Source: Acidobacteriota bacterium (GTDB lineage Bacteria; Acidobacteriota; Thermoanaerobaculia; Multivoradales; UBA5704). From it: a stretch of DNA of 13,837 bases. The first letter of the stretch is position 1; each line of letters starts with the position of its first letter. Location of the stretch: the NCBI GenBank assembly GCA_003223675.1, contig QHVW01000342.1, positions 1-13,837 on the forward strand, given 5' to 3'. The notes beneath the pieces are model-generated. The model had not been told where the DNA came from. It did not search any database and saw nothing but the letters and a program-made list of their open reading frames with translations. Both the position numbers and the translations under genes were made by a program. Below, one piece after another: positions 1-7,403 of this stretch.

Positions 1-1637
1 TAGGCGTTGCTCACCGTGAGCGAGACGGAGTAGTGGCCCGCGGTGGCGTAGACGTGGGTCGGGCTCTCCTGGGTCGAGGTGTTCGCCGACCCCGAGCCCG
101 GATCGCCGAAATTCCAGGACCAGGAGGTGGGCGTGTTGTCCGAGGTGTCGACGAAGCTCACCGTCTGCCCCGCCGCGGGTGCCGACGGCGCGACGCTGAA
201 GTGCGCCGCCGGAGCGCCGCCGTTGGTGCCCGTCCGCAGGAGGACGAAGGCGTTGAATTCCGGCCCCGTCGCCGCCGGAGTGGGCCAGCCCACCGGCGCG
301 GCCGAGGCGAGCCCGGTCATCGGCAGGTGGAGGGGCGAGCCGCTGTAGACCCCGGAGAGGACCGCCGCGCCGAAGTAGTTCTGCGCGTTGTGGACCTCGT
401 AGGTGTCCCCCGTCTGCAGCACCGCGGAGACGTCGGCGTCCACGGTCGAGGCGTGCGACCAGTTGTAGACCGTGATGTTGGCGCGCCCCGCCTCATGCTG
501 GTTGGGGCGCACGAAGACGGCGTTGGGAGCGCTCGGCGGCGGGCTGCCGAGATAGCAGGTGTTGGTCGAGCAGTAGGTCGAGCTGAAGCCGCCGGAGTGC
601 CCGCGGAAGGTGTTGCCGGTGATCGTCGGGTTGGACGCCCCCTGGAGCAGCATCGGCCAGTCGTTGCCCGAGGCGGCGTAATTGTTCTTGTAGACCAGGT
701 TCGCCGTCCCCGTCGTCGGGCTGTAGCCGATGTCGTCCTTGCCCAGGTTTGAATAGTAAGAGTAATTGTTGAGCAGCGTCGGGTTCTGCGCCGTCTGCCC
801 GCCGCCGATCTCGACGTTGTTCGAATCCTGTGGCGAGACCATGTAACCGTTCTGGAAAGCGGTGTTGCCTTCGAGGTCCATGTTGTTGAGCGGGGCGGTC
901 GCGGAGCCGTAGATCTGGATCCCCTTGTCGAACTGCTGGAAGAGGATGTTGTCGATGATCCGCATGGTGCTCCCCGTGTCGTTCTGAGCGTAGATCCCGT
1001 GGCCATGCCCGCGGTCCGTCCCCGACCAGCCGTTGTAATAGAACAGGCAACCGTTGATCTCGGCGTTGACCGCCTGCTTCCAGAATCCGTTGTCCTGCGT
1101 GTCGTGAACGATCAGGTTGATGAATTTGAGGCCGGGATGATTCGTGGTCTGATCGGTTCCGATGCCTCCACCCAGGCTGAGGTCGGTCGGGGACGAGCCG
1201 GACTGCTGGCTCACGCGGCTCGTATCCGAGGTCATGATCTCGAAGCCCCAGAACCAGGTGTACTGGCCTTGGACGTACAGGACGGGGTTGTTGAACCCGG
1301 CGCTCCCGCCGTCGAGGGTCGCCCGCTCGTTGCGGAACCGGCGGACGGTGATCGGCGCGATGGACGTGCCGCTGAGCTTGCTGGTGAAGGTGCCGTGATA
1401 GGTGCCGCCCCGCAGCCAGATCGTGTCGCCGGGCAGGACGGAGGCGGGGCCGGCGAGCGCGGTCGCCAGGTCCCACGGGTTGGCGAGGCTGCCGTCGCCA
1501 GAGGATGAGCCGCCGGGAGAGGCGAAGAAGTCGGTCGCGGCGGCCGGCAGGGAGACGGAGAGCAGGATCGCGGCCAGCAGGAGGGGGAAGGATCGCGGAG
1601 CGCGCGCAGGGAGGAGCCTTGCGAGGTGAGGATTCAT
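1..1637 (-). CDS. Secreted parallel beta-helix protein with PKD domain (3' end outside window)
   Basis: The frame is open from an ATG at 1637-1635 to the left edge: 545 codons plus two bases, no stop. AGGAG sits 6 nt before the ATG (plus 1644-1648). Residues 1-34 form a signal peptide: arginine-rich start, hydrophobic run at about 17-30, AAA cleavage zone. The next stretch (about 35-65, DFFASPGG then GDGSLANPW) is typical of the entry to secreted right-handed parallel beta-helix proteins. The body, about 66-450, is rich in Asn, Gly and short beta strands such as NNVEIGGG and NPTITGNTFRG, as in such helices. Residues about 477-545 form a PKD domain, with the WNFGDP motif near 508-513 and a closing HVYATAGHYSVSLTV strand. 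Such proteins bind or cleave polysaccharide outside the cell; I see no specific catalytic signature, so the activity is unknown. More PKD or anchor domains may lie beyond the edge. Confidence 0.88.
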   Translation of the reverse strand, partial: MNPHLARLLPARAPRSFPLLLAAILLSVSLPAAATDFFASPGGSSSGDGSLANPWDLATALAGPASVLPGDTIWLRGGTYHGTFTSKLSGTSIAPITVRRFRNERATLDGGSAGFNNPVLYVQGQYTWFWGFEIMTSDTSRVSQQSGSSPTDLSLGGGIGTDQTTNHPGLKFINLIVHDTQDNGFWKQAVNAEINGCLFYYNGWSGTDRGHGHGIYAQNDTGSTMRIIDNILFQQFDKGIQIYGSATAPLNNMDLEGNTAFQNGYMVSPQDSNNVEIGGGQTAQNPTLLNNYSYYSNLGKDDIGYSPTTGTANLVYKNNYAASGNDWPMLLQGASNPTITGNTFRGHSGGFSSTYCSTNTCYLGSPPPSAPNAVFVRPNQHEAGRANITVYNWSHASTVDADVSAVLQTGDTYEVHNAQNYFGAAVLSGVYSGSPLHLPMTGLASAAPVGWPTPAATGPEFNAFVLLRTGTNGGAPAAHFSVAPSAPAAGQTVSFVDTSDNTPTSWSWNFGDPGSGSANTSTQESPTHVYATAGHYSVSLTVSNA

Positions 1638-1746
1638 GATGTGCTCCTATGTGTGGTTGTTTCTCCTCGAACGACTCTGGAGCCAGAGACCTTCGTGGCG
1701 GGAACGGATGAACCGAGAGGGGGGCGTGCCGCCGGCCCTCTCCAGC

Positions 1747-1776
1747 TTTATAGAGATTTGCAAAACTCACGCCGAA
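1747..1776 (-). promoter_or_regulatory. Possible promoter of the beta-helix/PKD gene
   Basis: On the minus strand a TATAAA (-10; plus 1747-1752) lies 18 bp from a weak TTCGGC (-35; plus 1771-1776). This would give a leader of roughly 100 nt before the ATG at 1637. A small palindrome, CTCTGG-AG-CCAGAG, lies in that leader (1675-1688). Only the -10 is convincing. The rest of 1650-1866 shows no gene. Confidence 0.3.
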
Positions 1777-1866
1777 TTGGAATTGCCCGCTACAGCGCGT
1801 GCCCGCCCGCGGATTGGTCGGCGAGCGGGAGCGGTACGTGAGCCGGACGTCGTAGGAGAAAGAACC

Positions 1867-1963
1867 AAGGACCCAAAGGACATAAAGGACCCAAAGGACT
1901 GCAAGGACGAGGAAGGAGCCTGTCCTTTTTGTCCTTGAGGTCCTTTTGGTCCTTGAGGTCCTT
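1867..1963. repeat. Phased AAGGAC inverted array (5 + 5 units, 9 bp period)
   Basis: Five AAGGAC hexamers start at 1867, 1876, 1885, 1894 and 1903, exactly 9 bp apart. After a 13 bp centre (1909-1921), five GTCCTT hexamers start at 1922, 1931, 1940, 1949 and 1958, again exactly 9 bp apart. The two 42 bp arms can fold on each other so that all five hexamers pair, while the 3 bp spacers mostly do not match. The right arm ends one base before the stop codon of the cysteine-rich gene, so a transcript of that gene would enter the hairpin at once. It may act as a 3' terminator or RNA-stabilising structure. A related array lies at 2404-2470. Confidence 0.9.
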
Positions 1964-1964
1964 C

Positions 1965-2348
1965 CTACCGGCAGGTCCAGGTGCAGGCGGTGCCCTGCCA
2001 GACGGCGTTGCAGCGGGCGGCTCCCAGGGAGTCGAACTGGCCGCAGTAGGCGTAGCTGTAACTACTGCTCAGGGGCTTGCAGCAATGGCAGGTCCAGGCG
2101 CACTGGTTGCCGCCGTTGTACTGCTCACAGCGGTCCGCGGAGTACGACACCGAATCGCAGGTCGCCTCCGTCGTCGTCGAGCTGATGGTCGTGCAGCACT
2201 CCGGGTGAAGCGTCTGCACGAAGATCGGCGCCGGCGTTGCCAAGCTGCACTGCTGCCCTGCCGGAACCGGCGCCGCCGCGGCGCTCCCCGCCAGCAAAGC
2301 TCCAACCACCACACAGCCCATCAGGATGCTCCAGCCTCTCTGCGTCAT
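1965..2348 (-). CDS. Small secreted cysteine-rich protein
   Basis: This gene encodes a 127-residue protein of no family I recognise. The ATG at 2348 is preferred over a GTG at 2357 because AGGAGG (plus 2357-2362) lies about 8 nt before the ATG and overlaps the GTG. Residues 1-26 are a signal peptide: MTQRGW, a hydrophobic core, then GSAAAA. The mature part holds 13 cysteines in about 100 residues, including two CC pairs. Two halves repeat one plan: Cys, 9 or 10 residues, Cys, 8 residues, Cys, then [AT]WTC. The product is therefore probably exported and disulfide-bonded. AAGGAC arrays lie directly downstream and upstream. It could be a structural, adhesive or toxin-like mini-protein; nothing in the sequence decides this. 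Confidence 0.75.
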   Translation of the reverse strand: MTQRGWSILMGCVVVGALLAGSAAAAPVPAGQQCSLATPAPIFVQTLHPECCTTISSTTTEATCDSVSYSADRCEQYNGGNQCAWTCHCCKPLSSSYSYAYCGQFDSLGAARCNAVWQGTACTWTCR

Positions 2349-2392
2349 CGGGGACACCTCCTAGGAATGGTTAGCTGCTTAACGATTCCTGG

Positions 2393-2422
2393 ATCATATC
2401 CCAAGGGACAGAAAGGACCCAA
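2393..2422 (-). promoter_or_regulatory. Possible promoter of the cysteine-rich gene, overlapping the AAGGAC array
   Basis: TATGAT on the minus strand (plus 2393-2398) matches the -10 consensus at 5 of 6 positions. It lies 18 bp from TTGGGT (plus 2417-2422), a weak -35 formed by the repeat itself. The leader would be about 40 nt. The -10 is good and the -35 is poor. Confidence 0.35.
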
Positions 2423-2470
2423 AGGACTCCAAGGACTGCAAGGACGAGGTCTCCTGTCCTTGAGGTCCTT
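2404..2470. repeat. Second phased AAGGAC array (asymmetric)
   Basis: AAGGAC occurs at 2413, 2422, 2431 and 2440, preceded in phase by the variant AGGGAC at 2404, so five 9 bp steps. After a short centre two GTCCTT units follow at 2456 and 2465, also 9 bp apart. A degenerate third may follow near 2474. It has the same build and orientation as the 1867-1963 array but a shortened right arm. It lies between the divergent cysteine-rich gene and padR. Confidence 0.85.
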
Positions 2471-2486
2471 TCTTTGATTCCATACC

Positions 2487-2516
2487 TTGACATCCTAGGC
2501 AACCTCCCCCTACCAT
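2487..2516 (+). promoter_or_regulatory. Promoter of the padR-permease operon
   Basis: A perfect TTGACA (2487-2492) is followed after 18 bp by TACCAT (2511-2516; 4 of 6 to TATAAT). CTAGG occurs within the promoter (2495-2499) and again downstream (2530-2534, in TTCTAGGTATC). In this regulator family such repeated CTAGG-like sites would suit an autoregulatory PadR operator; that is inference. A GGGGAGG ribosome site follows at 2539-2545. Confidence 0.5.
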
Positions 2517-2549
2517 TGCCTCGACGTTCTAGGTATCAGGGGAGGCGTA

Positions 2550-2894
2550 GTGGCAAAACAGAAAACCGATCAGAAGGCGGACCTGCTGCAGGGGACGCTC
2601 GACATGCTCATCCTGAAGGCGGTCTCGCTGGGGCCTTTGCACGGCTACGGGATCATCCAGCGCATCCGGCAGATATCGGGCGAGATGCTGGAGGTGGAGC
2701 AGGGATCGCTCTACCCGGCGCTCTACCGTATCGAGCAGCGCGGTTGGGTCTCCTCCCAGTGGGAGAAGGGGGAGACCGGCCGCCGCGTCAAGCTCTACAC
2801 GCTCACCAAGGTCGGACGGGCCCAGCTCGAGGTCGAGGAGGCGAGCTGGGACCGCCTGGCGCTCGCCATCGCCAAGGTCCGGCAGGCCACCTGA
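2550..2894 (+). CDS. PadR-family transcriptional regulator
   Basis: This 114-residue protein starts at GTG (2550), 4 nt after GGGGAGG. The whole protein is one PadR winged helix-turn-helix domain. It runs from LLQGTLDMLIL (about 12-22) through the GPLHGYGI helix (about 28-35) and the EQGSLYPALYRIEQRGWV recognition segment (about 50-67) to the wing with ETGRRVKLYTLT (about 74-85). This is the short PadR subfamily with almost no C-terminal dimerisation extension. PadR proteins are mostly repressors that respond to small molecules. The permease gene starts 27 bp after its stop, so the two are surely one operon, the usual arrangement for ADOP-type permeases. It probably represses its own promoter through the CTAGG sites just upstream. 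Confidence 0.95.
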   Translation: MAKQKTDQKADLLQGTLDMLILKAVSLGPLHGYGIIQRIRQISGEMLEVEQGSLYPALYRIEQRGWVSSQWEKGETGRRVKLYTLTKVGRAQLEVEEASWDRLALAIAKVRQAT

Positions 2895-2921
2895 GGCCAA
2901 GTTGAGGAGGGATTCGCGGCC

Positions 2922-5504
2922 ATGAGACTGCTCAACGTTCTCTCGGCACGGCTGCGCGCGCTGCGCGGGCGCGAAGCCGTCATCGGCGACATCGACGAGG
3001 AGCTCCGCCTGCATCTCGAAATGGAGACGGAGGCGAACGTCGGACGCGGCATGGCGCCCGAGGAGGCCCGCCGGGCCGCCCTGCGCACCTTCGGCAACTT
3101 CGACAGCGTCCGCGAGCGGGCCTACGAGGTGCGCGGCGGCGGCCTGCTCGAAACCTTTTTGCAGGACGTCCGCTACGCCGGGCGCATGCTCGCCAAGCGC
3201 CCCGGCTTCACGGCGGTCGCGGCCCTCACGCTGGCGCTCGGCGTGGGCGCCAACACGGCCATCTTCAGCGTCGTGGAGGCGGTCCTGCTGCGCCCGCTGC
3301 CGTACCGCCACGCCGGCAGGGTCGTCGTGGTGTGGGAGAACAACCACGCGCAGCCGGGGAGGCACAACGTCATCAGCCCCGCGAACTTCCTCGACTGGCG
3401 GGAGCAGGCGAAATCCTTCGACGAGATGGCCGTCTTCCTCGATCAGCCGCTCAGCCTCACGGGCGTGGGCGAGCCCGAGGAGGTGCCGGCCCAGCTCGTG
3501 ACCTCCAACCTCTTCGCGCTGCTCGGCGTCAGCCCGGAGCTCGGCCGCGCCTTCACCGCGGAGGACGCGAAGGCGGGGAAGCGCGCGGTCGTCACGGTGA
3601 TCAGCCACGGCCTGTGGCAGCGCCGGTTCGGCGGCGCGCCGGACGTGATCGGCCGCACCATCTCCCTCAACGGCCGCCCGATGAGCATCGTCGGGGTCAT
3701 GCCCGACGGCTTCAAATGGTTCGTCAAGGAGAATTCGCGCTCCAGCAGGCCCGCCGACCTCTGGCTGCCGATGTCGCTCGCGCCCTACAGCGACCGCACC
3801 AAGTCCGGACGCTTCGCCCAGGCGGTGGCCCGCCTCGCGCCCGGCGTCCCGCTCGACAAGGCGCAGGCGGAGATGGCCACCATCGCGAGCCGCCTGGAAG
3901 GCCAGTACCCGGACTACGACAAGGGGTGGGGGATCACCCTCGTGCCGCTGCGCGACCAGTTGGCGGGGGAGATCAAGCCGGCGCTGCTGGTGCTGCTCGG
4001 CGCGGTGGGGTTCGTGCTCCTCATCGCCTGCGTCAACGTCGCCAACCTGCTGCTGGCCCGCGCCGCGGGGAGGCACAAGGAGATCGCCATCCGCTCGGCG
4101 ATGGGCGCGGGCCGCCGCCGCATCATCCGCCAGCTCCTGACCGAGAGCGTCCTGCTCTCCCTGCTCGGCGGCACGCTCGGCCTGCTGCTCGCCCTCTGGA
4201 GCGTGCGGGCCCTGGTCGCGCTCAGCCCCGAGAGCCTGATCGGCGCGGGCGAGGTCGGCCTCGACCTGCCCGTGCTGGCGTTCACCCTGGCCGCCTCGCT
4301 CCTGACCGGCATCCTCTTCGGCCTCGCGCCCGCGCTCGAAGCGTCGCGCGTGAAGCTGAACGAATCCCTGAAGGAGTCGAGCCGGGGCAACGCGGGGAGC
4401 TCCCGGGGGCGGCGCCTGCGCGACGCCCTCATCGCCGCCGAGGTCGGGCTGGCGCTCGTGCTGCTGGTCGGCGCCGGGCTGATGGCGCGCAGCTTCGTCC
4501 GCCTCCAGGCCGTCGACCCCGGCTTCGACGCCGAAAACCTCCTGACCCTGCGCGTGGCCCTGCCCTCGGTGAGGTACCCGGACGACGCCAAGGCCGGCGC
4601 CTTCTTCCGCCAGGCCGTCGCCAGCCTGCGGACGCTACCCGGGGTGCGGTCGGCCAGCGCCATCAGCGAGCTCCCCTTCGCCAGCCTCGGCACCGCCACC
4701 TCGTTCACCATCGAGGGCAGGCCCACTCCGCCTCCCGGCGAGCATCTCGGCACCGACGTGCGCGTGGTCGACGAGGAGTACTTCCGCACCATGAAGATTC
4801 CCCTCCTCGCCGGGCGCACGTTCACCCCCCAGGAGGCGGCGGAGGACCGCAAGGTGTGCGTGGTCAACCAGGCGATGGCCCGCGTCTACTTTCCGGGCGA
4901 AAACCCGGTGGGCAAGCGCATCACCGTGGTGATGAGCGACAATCCGGCCCCGACCGAGATCATCGGCGTGGTCGGCGACGCCCGCTACGCCAAGCTGGAA
5001 GGGGATCTCCGGCCCATGGTCTACTGGACGCCCCCGCAGCTCTCCTACAGCTCCATGACGCTCGTCCTGCGCACTCAGGGCGATCCGGAGGACCTGGCGG
5101 CCCCGGCCCGGCGCGCGATCCAGGCGATCGACAAGGACCTGCCCGTGGCGGACGTCCGCACCATGGCGGGCTGGATCTCCGAGTCCATGGCGCGGACGCG
5201 CTTCGGCACCCTGCTGCTCGGCGCCTTCGCCCTGCTGGCCCTCACCCTGGCGGCGGTCGGCATCTACGGCGTGATGTCCCACTCCGTGGCCCAGCGCCAG
5301 AACGAGATCGGTGTCCGCATGGCCCTGGGCGCGCGGGCGGGGGACGTGCTCTGGCTGGTGATCCGGCAGGGGCTCGCGCGGGTGCTCGTGGGGACGTTCC
5401 TGAGCCTCGCCCTGCTGCTCACCGCCGTCTCCTGGATCGCCTGCTACCTCCCCGCCCGCCACGCGGCGCGCGTGGACCCCCTGATCGCGATGCGGTACGA
5501 CTAG
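2922..5504 (+). CDS. ADOP-type MacB/FtsX-like ABC transporter permease with shortened C-terminal domain
   Basis: This 860-residue membrane protein is a fused double permease of the acidobacterial duplicated orphan permease type, which lacks an attached ATPase. Residues about 1-75 are the permease prefix domain (DIDEELRLHLEME, EEARRAALRTFG). A MacB periplasmic core begins with a membrane helix at about 97-120 (LALGVGANTAIFSVV). The first FtsX domain spans about 355-475 (LLIACVNVANLLLARAAGR, then AMGAGRRRIIRQLLTES). The second core starts near 499, and the last FtsX domain starts near 760 (LALTLAAVGIYGVMS, MALGARAGDVLWLVIRQG). Only 23 residues separate VIRQGL from YLPARHA. Members of this family normally have about 35 more there, including a membrane helix and a TDPLTF-like segment, so an in-frame deletion around residues 824-825 is likely. 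AGGAGG at 2905-2910 precedes the ATG. No ATPase gene is in the window. Confidence 0.93.
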   Translation: MRLLNVLSARLRALRGREAVIGDIDEELRLHLEMETEANVGRGMAPEEARRAALRTFGNFDSVRERAYEVRGGGLLETFLQDVRYAGRMLAKRPGFTAVAALTLALGVGANTAIFSVVEAVLLRPLPYRHAGRVVVVWENNHAQPGRHNVISPANFLDWREQAKSFDEMAVFLDQPLSLTGVGEPEEVPAQLVTSNLFALLGVSPELGRAFTAEDAKAGKRAVVTVISHGLWQRRFGGAPDVIGRTISLNGRPMSIVGVMPDGFKWFVKENSRSSRPADLWLPMSLAPYSDRTKSGRFAQAVARLAPGVPLDKAQAEMATIASRLEGQYPDYDKGWGITLVPLRDQLAGEIKPALLVLLGAVGFVLLIACVNVANLLLARAAGRHKEIAIRSAMGAGRRRIIRQLLTESVLLSLLGGTLGLLLALWSVRALVALSPESLIGAGEVGLDLPVLAFTLAASLLTGILFGLAPALEASRVKLNESLKESSRGNAGSSRGRRLRDALIAAEVGLALVLLVGAGLMARSFVRLQAVDPGFDAENLLTLRVALPSVRYPDDAKAGAFFRQAVASLRTLPGVRSASAISELPFASLGTATSFTIEGRPTPPPGEHLGTDVRVVDEEYFRTMKIPLLAGRTFTPQEAAEDRKVCVVNQAMARVYFPGENPVGKRITVVMSDNPAPTEIIGVVGDARYAKLEGDLRPMVYWTPPQLSYSSMTLVLRTQGDPEDLAAPARRAIQAIDKDLPVADVRTMAGWISESMARTRFGTLLLGAFALLALTLAAVGIYGVMSHSVAQRQNEIGVRMALGARAGDVLWLVIRQGLARVLVGTFLSLALLLTAVSWIACYLPARHAARVDPLIAMRYD

Positions 5505-5514
5505 GAGATTTTTT

Positions 5515-6837
5515 ATGAAACGGTTTTCCCTGTTGGCCGTCGCCCTGGCGGCGGCCCTGGCCCTCCCTGTCTTTGGCGAAACCCCCGGTGGCTCCATCGT
5601 GCCGCTGGCCGATCACCACGAGCACCTGCTGAGCCCGGCCTCGGCGAAGCTGGCCAACGATCCGCTCCTCCCGGCCGTCGCGCTGCCGGACGACCTCAAC
5701 CGCCTGTTCCGCGCGATGGAGAAGGGGTGGAACGACAAGCAGGCCCTCTCCCCCCTCTTCACGGAGGACAGCGTGGTGCTCGACTCGCGAGATCCCCACT
5801 GGATCCAGGGGCGCGACGAGGTCGCCAAATTCCTCTCCGAGCTGTTCGCCCGGCCCTACCGCGTCACGCCGGTCGCCTATGGAACCGAAGGCTCCGCCGG
5901 CCACGTCGCCGCCTACCTCACCCGCGGCGAGGGGGCCGCCGCCAAGCACTTCGGACAGGCGCTGTTCTCGGTGAGAAAAGGCGGGGACGGCATCTGGCGG
6001 ATCGCCGCCGAGACCCCCACGTTCCCCGGGCCCCGGATCCGCGAGCCGCGCTCGGCCGACGACCTCATCGCCGTTCTGGACGAGGCCGGCATCCGGCGCG
6101 CCGCCGTGCTCTCCACCGCCTACTGGTTCGGCAGCCCCCTGATGCCCAAGGCCGCGGGGGACGAATACGCCAACGTCCGGGCCGAGAACGACTGGACCGC
6201 GCAGCAGGCGGCGCGCTACCCCGGCCGCCTGGTGGTCTTCTGCAGCTTCAACCCGCTGAAGGACTACGCCCTCCAGGAGATCGACCGCTGCGCGAAGATC
6301 CCCCAGGTCAAGGGAATCAAGCTCCACTTCGGCAACTCGGGGGTGGACGTGCGGAATCCGGAGCACGTCGAGAGGCTCCGCAAGGTCTTCGCCGCCGCCA
6401 ACGCCCACCACCTGGCGATCGTGGCCCACCTGTGGACGCTGGATAAAAGGTACGGCCGCGAGGACGCCCAGATTTTCCTCGACAAGCTCCTCCCGGCGGC
6501 TCCGGACATCCCGGTGCAGATCGCCCACTTCGCCGGTGGCGGCCCCGGCTATACCGACGAGGCCCTGGCGGTCTACGCGGACGCCATCACCGCGGGCGAT
6601 CCGCGGACCAAAAACCTTTACTTCGACGTGGCGACCGTGGCCGACGAGCAGTCCGCCGAGACCCTGCGGACCTTCGCCAAGCGCATCCGGCAGGTCGGGC
6701 TCCCCCGCGTCCTGTTCGGCACCGACCTCGGGCCCCCGATGCCGCGCCAGAGCTGGCTGACCTTCCGCACCACCGTGCCGCTCACCGACGACGAATTCAA
6801 GACCATCGCGGGGAACGTCGCGCCGTACTTCCGGTGA
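5515..6837 (+). CDS. Secreted amidohydrolase (TIM barrel) with inserted NTF2/SnoaL-like domain
   Basis: This gene encodes 440 residues. Residues 1-21 are a signal peptide. DHHEH at 33-37 supplies the HxH metal motif at the end of the first barrel strand. The barrel is then interrupted by an NTF2/SnoaL-like domain at about 58-168 (RLFRAMEKGWNDKQ, LFTEDSVVLDSRD, GRDEVAKFLSEL, closing WRIAAETP). It resumes at about 183 (DLIAVLDEAGIRRAAVLST) with the remaining likely ligands of amidohydrolase-related proteins (PF04909): H305 in AIVAHL, H338 in QIAHFAGGG and D404 in FGTDLG. Metal-dependent hydrolysis or decarboxylation of a small substrate, in the periplasm or outside, is likely; the substrate is unknown. 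Its AGGAG (5503-5507) overlaps the permease stop codon and the ATG follows 10 bp after that stop, so it is co-transcribed with the permease. Confidence 0.88.
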   Translation: MKRFSLLAVALAAALALPVFGETPGGSIVPLADHHEHLLSPASAKLANDPLLPAVALPDDLNRLFRAMEKGWNDKQALSPLFTEDSVVLDSRDPHWIQGRDEVAKFLSELFARPYRVTPVAYGTEGSAGHVAAYLTRGEGAAAKHFGQALFSVRKGGDGIWRIAAETPTFPGPRIREPRSADDLIAVLDEAGIRRAAVLSTAYWFGSPLMPKAAGDEYANVRAENDWTAQQAARYPGRLVVFCSFNPLKDYALQEIDRCAKIPQVKGIKLHFGNSGVDVRNPEHVERLRKVFAAANAHHLAIVAHLWTLDKRYGREDAQIFLDKLLPAAPDIPVQIAHFAGGGPGYTDEALAVYADAITAGDPRTKNLYFDVATVADEQSAETLRTFAKRIRQVGLPRVLFGTDLGPPMPRQSWLTFRTTVPLTDDEFKTIAGNVAPYFR

Positions 6838-6884
6838 GCCCGGGCCGCGGATTTGCAAGGCCTCCTCCCCGGGAGGAACGAACC

Positions 6885-7397
6885 ATGGCGCGCTACAAGA
6901 TGCGGCAGCGGCTGCTCTCGATCGGCGAGGACTACACGATCGAGGACGAGCGGGGGGAGCCGGTCTACAAGGTGGACGGGAAGGTCTTTCGCATCCGCGA
7001 GACCTTCGTGATCGAGGACCTGCGGGGGAACGAGGTGGCGACGATCCGCGAGAAGAAGCTCGCCCTGCGCGACAGCATGAAGATCCTGCGCGGAGGTGAC
7101 ACGATCGCGACCATCCGCAAGGCGTGGATCTCCCCCTTCCGCGACAAATTCACCGTCGACGTGGAAGGGGGAGGCGACCTCGTGGCCCAGGGGAACATCC
7201 TCGACCACGAGTACGAGATCCGGCGCGGCTCCCAGACCGTGGCCCACATCTCCAAGCACTGGCTCACCATCCGGGACACCTATGGGATCGAGACCGCTCC
7301 GGGCGAGGACGACGGCCTCATCCTGGCGCTCGCGGTGGCCATCGACGAGATGGCCCACGATCCGGACGAGGGGCACGGCAAGAGCGGCGAGGGCTGA
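6885..7397 (+). CDS. LURP-one-related / tubby C-terminal-like domain protein
   Basis: This gene encodes 170 residues. The ATG at 6885 follows GGGAGG (6871-6876) by 8 nt; an upstream in-frame extension back to 6834 lacks such a site. The protein is built of repeated short beta-strand pairs, each ending in a turn: YTIEDERGEPVYKVDGK, FVIEDLRGNEVATIREK, KILRGGDTIATIRK, FTVDVEGGGDLVAQGN and YEIRRGSQTVAHISK. This is the pattern of the LURP-one-related (LOR, PF04525) fold, a 12-stranded tubby-like barrel. A hydrophobic C-terminal helix (about 148-162) would fill the barrel. There is no signal peptide, so it is cytoplasmic. The molecular role of bacterial members is not established; lipid binding or scramblase-like roles are proposed from the fold. 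It lies 47 bp after the hydrolase and is probably the last gene of the operon. Confidence 0.88.
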   Translation: MARYKMRQRLLSIGEDYTIEDERGEPVYKVDGKVFRIRETFVIEDLRGNEVATIREKKLALRDSMKILRGGDTIATIRKAWISPFRDKFTVDVEGGGDLVAQGNILDHEYEIRRGSQTVAHISKHWLTIRDTYGIETAPGEDDGLILALAVAIDEMAHDPDEGHGKSGEG

Positions 7398-7403
7398 GTC
7401 GAC

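Noticed and set aside
493..1770. Minus-strand ORF of 425 codons overlapping the beta-helix gene
   Set aside because: Arg/Gln/Pro-rich shadow; the neighbouring frame starting at 1637 carries the signal peptide, beta-helix and PKD motifs.
1929..2477. Collagen-like GPKGLQGLQG reading through the AAGGAC array
   Set aside because: It is a by-product of a 9 bp repeat read in frame and lies opposite the cysteine-rich gene.
2529..4076. Minus-strand ORF of 515 codons opposite padR and the permease
   Set aside because: Low-complexity antisense shadow of two certain genes, with no ribosome site or domain.
3332..5518. Long plus-strand ORF of 728 codons in another frame of the permease gene
   Set aside because: It is Arg/Pro/Gly/Ala-rich, has no domain and lies wholly over a well-supported gene; it is a shadow caused by high G+C.
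5419..6858. Minus-strand ORF of 479 codons opposite the hydrolase
   Set aside because: Antisense shadow without recognisable protein features; the plus strand encodes a clear enzyme.
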